From contig JALCCG010000435.1 of NCBI GenBank assembly GCA_023212695.1, forward strand, positions 1 to 12,623: a stretch of DNA of 12,623 bases, in the 5' to 3' direction. This document shows, one piece after another, positions 8,747-12,623 of the stretch; the first letter of the stretch is position 1, and each line of letters opens with the position of its first letter. The notes below the pieces were generated by a model. That model searched no databases. It saw nothing but the letters and a program-made list of their open reading frames with translations, and had not been told where the DNA came from. Origin of the DNA: Sporisorium sorghi (taxonomy: Eukaryota; Basidiomycota; Ustilaginomycetes; Ustilaginales; Ustilaginaceae). Made by a program: the position numbers and the translations under genes.

Positions 8747-8796
8747 GCAACACAAACCGGCGAACACGACCGCAACACAAACCGGCGAACACGACC
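8747..8796. repeat. Perfect tandem duplication, 2 x 25 bp
   Basis: Positions 8747-8771 and 8772-8796 are identical. The unit starts GCAACACAAACCGG and ends CGAACACGACC, and is followed by the first three bases of a third copy. It looks like a recent slippage duplication about 250 bp upstream of the esterase start. Confidence 0.9.
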
Positions 8797-9452
8797 GCAG
8801 TAACCCGGCTGGCACTAGAAGCTGCAGGGAGGGGCAACTGGGCATAAGCGACCAAGGAAGAAGCTAAGGAATGAGTAGCCGACGAGGAGCGAGCGTGTGG
8901 GTGCTGGAACGCGAGGGGAGAAAGGACCGTGTTCCATAACCTTGTTCGGCGGCGGGCTAAGCGAGGTCTCAATCAAAGAAAGAGACGACCTCCGTTCGAC
9001 CCGACGGAACAGGGGAGCAACTCAACGTGTTCATGCGGGTCAAAGGTGAAACCAGACCAAACCAACGTGACTGCTGCCTGTTTGCTTGTTAAGCACAAGA
9101 AGACACGGTGACTGAGTTTTGCTGCTAGTTGAGGTGACGGGGAATGTTGTCGTCTTCTCTTCGGCTTCTGGCTGACATCCGTTGCTTGTCTCACTTGCCT
9201 TTTCGACGCTCGTCCCTGATCGACCGACTGGCGTTGGCCAACAACAGCAAGCGAGGCTAAACTTCAACCGACAAGCACACAGAAAGCTTGCCAACACAAC
9301 GTTGAAGCACAAAATACATCTAGCTTGGCTCCAAGACAACAGCGAAGCAAGCTAACACAAACTAGACCTGCTTGTGTGTGTCTCTGGAAGTGTCTCAGAG
9401 CAAAACGTCGAAGTCTGCTTTTCCAGGCACCATGCCCACACGTTCTGGTCAT

Positions 9453-9477
9453 CGGGACCCGAAATTTTGGCGTCCCG
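9453..9477. repeat. 25-bp near-palindrome with AT-rich core
   Basis: The outer CGGGAC and GTCCCG pair perfectly around an AAATTTT core, and 10 of 12 arm positions are complementary. Such dyads can be protein-binding sites or transposon ends. It lies just upstream of the GAGC..GGCTCG repeat array. Confidence 0.5.
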
Positions 9478-9524
9478 TGAATGGTGGTGGGACGTGGGCG
9501 AGCTAATAGTGAGGTTTTGGTGCA

Positions 9525-9838
9525 CGAGCCGAGTACGCGGCTCGCCCTAGCGCGATCTGCTCCGACGCGGCTCGGAAGAACTCTGCATAAGCGAGCTGCG
9601 TCAGACGCGGCTCGTCGTTGTTGCACCACTCCTCGAGGCATGGAACTGTGTCAGTGAGCTGCGTACTCGGCTCGCGATTGCTGTGCTTGCCCCCCTCAAG
9701 ATCTTGTCCCAATCATCCCAATGAGCTCCTTTACACATCTGGATGCCGAGCTGTGTCGATGAGCAACGTACCTGGCTTCAAACCACCTCCTGTGCTCTCA
9801 TGCACTCGACTCGCCTAATGAGCTGCGTACCCGGCTCG
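9525..9838. repeat. Degenerate array of GAGC..CGGCTCG dyad repeats
   Basis: At least six related ~20-bp units recur at about 9525, 9564, 9592, 9656, 9761 and 9820. The best forms are GAGCTGCGTACTCGGCTCG (9656-9674) and GAGCTGCGTACCCGGCTCG (9820-9838). Several units are dyads: 9525-9544 pairs CGAGCCG with CGGCTCG perfectly, and 9592-9614 has 11-bp arms with one mismatch. Units are 30-105 bp apart, all read in the same direction, and unique sequence lies between them. Clustered degenerate short repeats like these resemble subterminal transposase-binding sites of DNA transposons, but the owner is not identified. Confidence 0.6.
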
Positions 9839-9867
9839 TTTGGTTGCTCAAAACCTCTCTAACGTAG

Positions 9868-9895
9868 TTCACGTAGATCCGGAATTCACGTAGAT
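9868..9895. repeat. 11-bp direct repeat TTCACGTAGAT
   Basis: TTCACGTAGAT occurs at 9868-9878 and again at 9885-9895, 17 bp apart, with a related ACGTAG just before. It may mark the downstream end region of the transposon whose transposase ends at 10186, but I could not find the matching opposite end because it would lie outside the window. Confidence 0.5.
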
Positions 9896-9932
9896 GAGGA
9901 ATTGAGGGGGAACTGACCAGCTCTGAGGGCCG

Positions 9933-10039
9933 TTGGATTTTCGCAATTTTGGAAGACCCTCAGGGCCGGTGGATTTTCACAATTTGGTGGATTTTTGCAA
10001 TTTGGTGGATTTTCACAATTTTGGATTTTCAAAATTTCG
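9933..10039. repeat. 18-bp tandem repeats, GTGGATTTTCACAATTTG-like
   Basis: Three contiguous 18-bp units occupy 9969-10022 (GTGGATTTTCACAATTTG, GTGGATTTTTGCAATTTG, GTGGATTTTCACAATTTT). Diverged copies lie at about 9933-9950 and 10023-10039. The first and second copies are each preceded by a GGGCCG block near 9927 and 9963. On the minus strand the array reads as a short NCENPP-type repeat in a frame that does not look like a real gene. The AT-richness contrasts sharply with the GC-rich flanks. Confidence 0.8.
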
Positions 10040-10076
10040 AAAATTTCAGGCAGCAGCTCCACTATATTCTGGCCCT

Positions 10077-10146
10077 GATGTGGAGGGGGACTTGCCTGTT
10101 GGTGAAAAAATTCTCCTCCCACAGGCAAGTCCCCCTCTCCTCCATC
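10077..10146. repeat. Imperfect long palindrome with 17-bp perfect arms
   Basis: The 17 bases at 10083-10099 (GAGGGGGACTTGCCTGT) are the exact reverse complement of 10121-10137, with a 21-nt spacer. Weaker complementarity extends outwards to about 10077 and 10146 and partly into the spacer. It lies 40-110 bp downstream of the transposase stop codon, in its presumed 3' UTR. It would form a strong hairpin in RNA or a cruciform in DNA. It may be a structural part of the transposon or a separate foldback remnant. Confidence 0.85.
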
Positions 10147-10185
10147 AACAACACATCTGGAATGGTTCATTCAACACAACAACAG

Positions 10186-11023
10186 CTACATGAATGGGGG
10201 CATGGGTGGCATCAAAGGTCCATCAGGGCATGAAGAAGGACCAGGCAAATTGTAGTGCACTGAGCCAGAGCTTGAGAAAGATGGGAGTGGAGGCGAGAGT
10301 AGTGGAAGTCCCATGAGATAGTCATAACCAGGGAAAGGCGGTGGTGGCGGTGGCAGCAGCAGCAGCATCGAAGTCTCTGCATGAACTCTGCACTCTGCTG
10401 CTTGCGGCTCCTGTTCCAGTGCTGGCACCTGTGAAGGTGGGTTGCTAGCCGGTGACGTGGTCTTGGTCTTCTTCCTTGCCTGCTTGCAGCTTTGCTTTGC
10501 GGCTTCTCTTTGAGCTTGCTGCTCGCGCTCTGCCAGGAGCCATGACAGATCACTTTGGTGGAGCACTCGTGCTTTTGAAAGCTGATTCTGATCACCTACA
10601 CCCATCCTCTGCTTGCTGGTTTGCACTGCAGTCAACTCTTGAATCCGAGCTTGGTCAATGATGTGTTGATTGAAGAGTTGGTCCATGCACCTTCCAAACT
10701 TGTGAGCCCATGCCCACTGCTGATGTTGGGTGATGTGGATCAAGGCCTGCAACTCCTCTTGCTGGACCCGTAATTCCTCTTGTTGCGCAAGAGATTGGAA
10801 CAGCTGCACAACAAGCTGCTTTGCTTCTGCTGGTGTTGAAGGTGTTGGCATCTCTTCAGGAAGTGGACAAGGAGTTGGCGGAGTGGTCTCCCGATGAAAT
10901 GTTGGCATGCAGCACAAGACAGTTTCACAGCAGAGTGTCAAGTCAATGCCCACATCTTTGAATGCCTTTGCGGTTGCTCTTCCCATGATGACTTGATGTG
11001 CCTTGATGTACATGCTGAGGAAG
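10186..11023 (-). pseudogene. C-terminal half of interrupted pogo-like transposase
   Basis: This is the downstream part of the transposase split by the LTR-like insertion. It opens with DFLSMYIKAHQVIMGRATAK and continues AFKDVGI, the helical block that follows the DDE domain in fungal pogo transposases. A Gln/Glu-rich coiled-coil-like segment follows (SLAQQEELRVQQEELQALI). Next come SKARVLHQSDLSWLLAEREQ and a Lys/Arg-rich stretch, then a proline-rich tail ending MPPFM and a TAG stop. A naive gene call would begin at the ATG at 11139, but its first 37 residues are read from inserted DNA. Fused in frame with 12064-12623 it gives 465 residues within the window. It is broken only by the insertion, since no other stop or frameshift is present. 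Confidence 0.85.
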
Positions 11024-11028
11024 TCCTT
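11024..11028. repeat. Target-site duplication TCCTT (left copy)
   Basis: TCCTT here is repeated exactly at 12064-12068, on either side of the TGTCA..TGACA element. A 5-bp duplication is the usual product of LTR-retrotransposon integrase. Counting one copy keeps the transposase in frame. Confidence 0.85.
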
Positions 11029-12063
11029 TGTCAGTGGTCGCGCACCTGGCTTCGAAGCTCGCGGGTAAAACCGGCTTACTTTTGAAGTCACCGGGCTTGC
11101 AAATACGCTGTGGTAATTTACGAGCTCGAACAAGCTCAAAGATAATGAGCCGTCACCTTCAAAGCCGACTAACCGCTGTGGTCACCTCGTCCAGAGGCAA
11201 CGCGGCACGCCCTGACGATGTCGTACAACTGGTGCTGCACTTGTGCGGGGCCTAGGTGACCTTGCGACTTCAAACGAGTGCTGATCGCCGATGGCAAGTG
11301 CTGTCATTGTCGATGGTATCGAAGAGCCTGGTGGTGGTTCCAGGCTCGCGGTGGAGGTCCCGCTATGGTTGAGGTGCCATACGCTAGTGTAGGTTCTAGC
11401 TGTCAGTGCTGACGTTCACACAAGCAAGATGCTGCAATGCTAGTCGATTGCAACTGACGTTACTATGAAGAAGACGGAGCTTACTATAAAGAAAGTATAT
11501 GGTAGAGTGGATGGGCTACCACCCTTCCACCGTCGTGAGGTCATGACTTATATTCGGCAGCCTCATGGCCCCTGGCCACATCGACCACCCTCACCCTCCT
11601 CTTCCTCCTTGTCTCCCCCACTCGTCCCACCTGGACCTGTGGTGGGCTGCAAGTTTGGACCCACTCGCCTTCGCCCCACCCCTGTCTGGTGTCAACACCG
11701 TCCGGTCACATCCAGCGCCTTCTCGCCAACCTCGTCAACTCCTACGAAGCCTTGCCCTCGACTCGCAACCATGCTCGCTGCCGTGTGCGACTTCTCCAGG
11801 CTCGATAGCCGGTGGATGCTAATGTCGTAGCCAAGACCAGCTCATTTACAAAGTGAGCTGACTTCATAGCCAAGACCAGCTTGTTTACAAAGTGAGCTGA
11901 CTTTGTACGCAGGGTGGCTTTACCTTCGAGCCGAGCCTTCCCGCGCCGTGATCACCTCCTCCTCCTCATACCTCCCCTGCCTGGTGTCCATCATGGCCAT
12001 CTGACTTGGTCACCAGCCCCTAGCTTTCCTCCCGCCTTGAGTGTGGCGGTGTTTCCTATGACA
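11029..12063 (+). mobile_element. Solo LTR or LTR-like element inserted in the transposase gene
   Basis: The 1035-bp insertion starts TGTCAGTGG and ends CCTATGACA, giving 5'-TG..CA-3' termini with a 5-bp terminal inverted repeat, and is flanked by TCCTT on both sides. No gag, protease, reverse transcriptase or integrase sequence is present and no second copy of the start occurs inside, so a solo LTR left by recombination fits best; a short non-autonomous LTR element is the alternative. TATAAAG at 11485-11491 is a possible promoter and suggests plus-strand orientation, weakly. A 121-codon open frame (11465-11830) is Pro/Ser-rich and looks like chance. A 39-bp tandem repeat lies at 11828-11905. 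Boundaries are strongly supported because removing the element restores the host transposase. Confidence 0.8.
11828..11905. repeat. Tandem repeat 2 x 39 bp inside the LTR-like element
   Basis: Units 11828-11866 and 11867-11905 share 35 of 39 positions and begin TAGCCAAGACCAGC. The first unit contains the dyad AGCTCA..TGAGCT around TTTACAAAG; the second has changes that weaken it. Internal repeats of this kind occur in the regulatory part of LTRs. Confidence 0.85.
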
Positions 12064-12068
12064 TCCTT
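12064..12068. repeat. Target-site duplication TCCTT (right copy)
   Basis: This is the second exact copy of the flanking pentanucleotide, directly after the TGACA end of the inserted element. Confidence 0.85.
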
Positions 12069-12623
12069 CTTGCTGATGGACAAGTTGGCCCCCGCATACT
12101 TGTCAACCTCTGTTGAGAAGGCCCTCTGCAGCCGACCAAAGATGGAGACATCCAGTGGCTGGAGAAGGTGAGTGGCATGCGGCAGTAGGCAGAGGCACAC
12201 AATGCAGGGGTCCCAGGCTTGCTGAATGAAGTTGGCTGTGACGTGGGATCCATGACTGTCGAGGATGAGGAGGCAGAACTTGCCCTGCGCCTTTTGCTTT
12301 GTGTGTTTGTCGAAGCAGTCCTGCAACCAGTCCAATGCCAGATCGTCATCTGTCCAGCCATTGGGACTTGTTGCAAAGACCCAATCCTTGGCCGCAGCAT
12401 AGTCCTGGTACCATCCTTGTTGATGTGTCTTGCCCTTGAAGATGACCATTGGTGGAGGTGGTGGGCCTTGTGCACCAATGCACTCTACCACTGTGATGGT
12501 CTCGCGGTTGCCAGGGTGGGATCTGAAGCACTTGTTCTTGCCGTTCTCTTTAGGAACAATGATGTTGCTGGACTGGCTTTGACCAAGGAGGAAACCAGTC
12601 TCATCCATGTTGTAGATGTTGTC
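12064..12623 (-). pseudogene. Catalytic domain of interrupted pogo/Fot1-like transposase (partial at window edge)
   Basis: This frame is open to the window edge, so the N-terminal DNA-binding domains lie outside. It begins DNIYNMDETGF, which carries the first catalytic Asp (codon 12603-12605). The second Asp is in LLILDSHGSH (codon 12258-12260) and the third in THLLQPLDVSIFGRLQRAF (codon 12150-12152). The last two are separated by 35 residues, giving a DD35D triad as in Fot1-type members of the Tc1/mariner-pogo superfamily (DDE_1 domain). Such enzymes excise and reinsert the element at TA sites. The frame runs SISKK into the TCCTT site; beyond that, 24 residues to the stop at 11991 come from the inserted element. 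The transposase therefore lost its C-terminal half by insertion, not by point decay. Confidence 0.88.

Larger units (their letters stand above)
8494..9524. other. Gene-free spacer upstream of the esterase
   Basis: This ~1-kb stretch begins with the esterase promoter and leads into the repeat-rich block. Open frames here are short, overlap on both strands and have no recognisable protein content. It holds a small hairpin (8642-8676), a 25-bp tandem duplication and an AT-core near-palindrome, listed separately. No tRNA or rRNA is visible. Confidence 0.6.
10077..12623 (-). mobile_element. pogo/Fot1-like DNA transposon, interrupted, incomplete at the window edge
   Basis: The element is identified by its DD35D transposase on the minus strand. 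Its right-hand side (5' part, with DNA-binding domains and terminal repeat) lies beyond position 12623. Its left end is not determined: terminal inverted repeats cannot be matched without the other end, so the start given here is only the palindrome just downstream of the transposase. The true end may be nearer 9860, or further if the GAGC..GGCTCG array belongs to it. An LTR-like insertion at 11029-12063 splits it. Confidence 0.6.

Noticed and set aside
9886..10170. A minus-strand 94-codon frame with NCENPP-type repeats as a small gene
   Set aside because: It is read entirely from the 18-bp repeats and the palindrome, has no homologous motif, and the opposite strand is equally open.
11465..11830. 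A 121-codon frame inside the LTR-like element as a real gene
   Set aside because: The product is Pro/Ser/Arg-rich low complexity with no retroelement motif, and it overlaps an equally open second frame.
11029..12063. The 1035-bp segment as an intron of the transposase
   Set aside because: On the minus strand the segment starts TGTCATAGG and ends CCACTGACA rather than GT..AG. The perfect TCCTT duplication and TG..CA ends point to insertion.
11029..12063. A complete short retroelement with two LTRs
   Set aside because: TGTCAGTG recurs at about 11401, but the sequences after the two occurrences are unrelated, so there is no second LTR copy.

Overview
The window looks like nuclear DNA of a basidiomycete smut fungus (Ustilaginales; inferred from gene content, not proven). 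The genes are GC-rich, mostly intronless and closely packed. The single spliced gene has canonical GT..AG introns with CTAAC or CTGAC branch-like sites. The proteins are of fungal mitochondrial, PH-domain and basidiomycete-esterase types.

Positions 1-8493 are ordinary chromosomal genes. They are (+) a mitochondrial cation diffusion facilitator of the MMT1/MMT2 type (175-2022); (-) a tandem PH-domain protein with long disordered linkers (2360-4672); (+) a three-exon gene for the ESSS/NDUFB11 subunit of respiratory complex I (5359-6024), whose exon structure I worked out here; and (-) a secreted or membrane-anchored type-B carboxylesterase/lipase (6397-8493). Genes 1 and 2 converge, genes 2 and 3 diverge from a ~690 bp shared promoter region, and genes 3 and 4 converge. 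Two of the four act in mitochondria, but nothing indicates a functional cluster.

Positions 8494-10185 hold no convincing gene. They contain a 25-bp tandem duplication, a near-palindrome with an AT core, at least six degenerate GAGC..CGGCTCG dyads, 18-bp tandem repeats and a strong imperfect palindrome.

Positions 10186-12623 are a nested transposon. A pogo/Fot1-like transposase (DD35D; minus strand; N-terminus beyond the window edge) is split by a 1035-bp insertion at 11029-12063. The insertion begins TGTCA, ends TGACA, and is flanked by a perfect 5-bp direct repeat, TCCTT. These are the marks of LTR-retrotransposon integration, so I call it a solo LTR or LTR-like element. Removing the insertion and one TCCTT restores the transposase reading frame exactly across a conserved part of the family. 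This nested insertion is the most informative discovery in the window. I see no defence, CRISPR, toxin or biosynthetic system.
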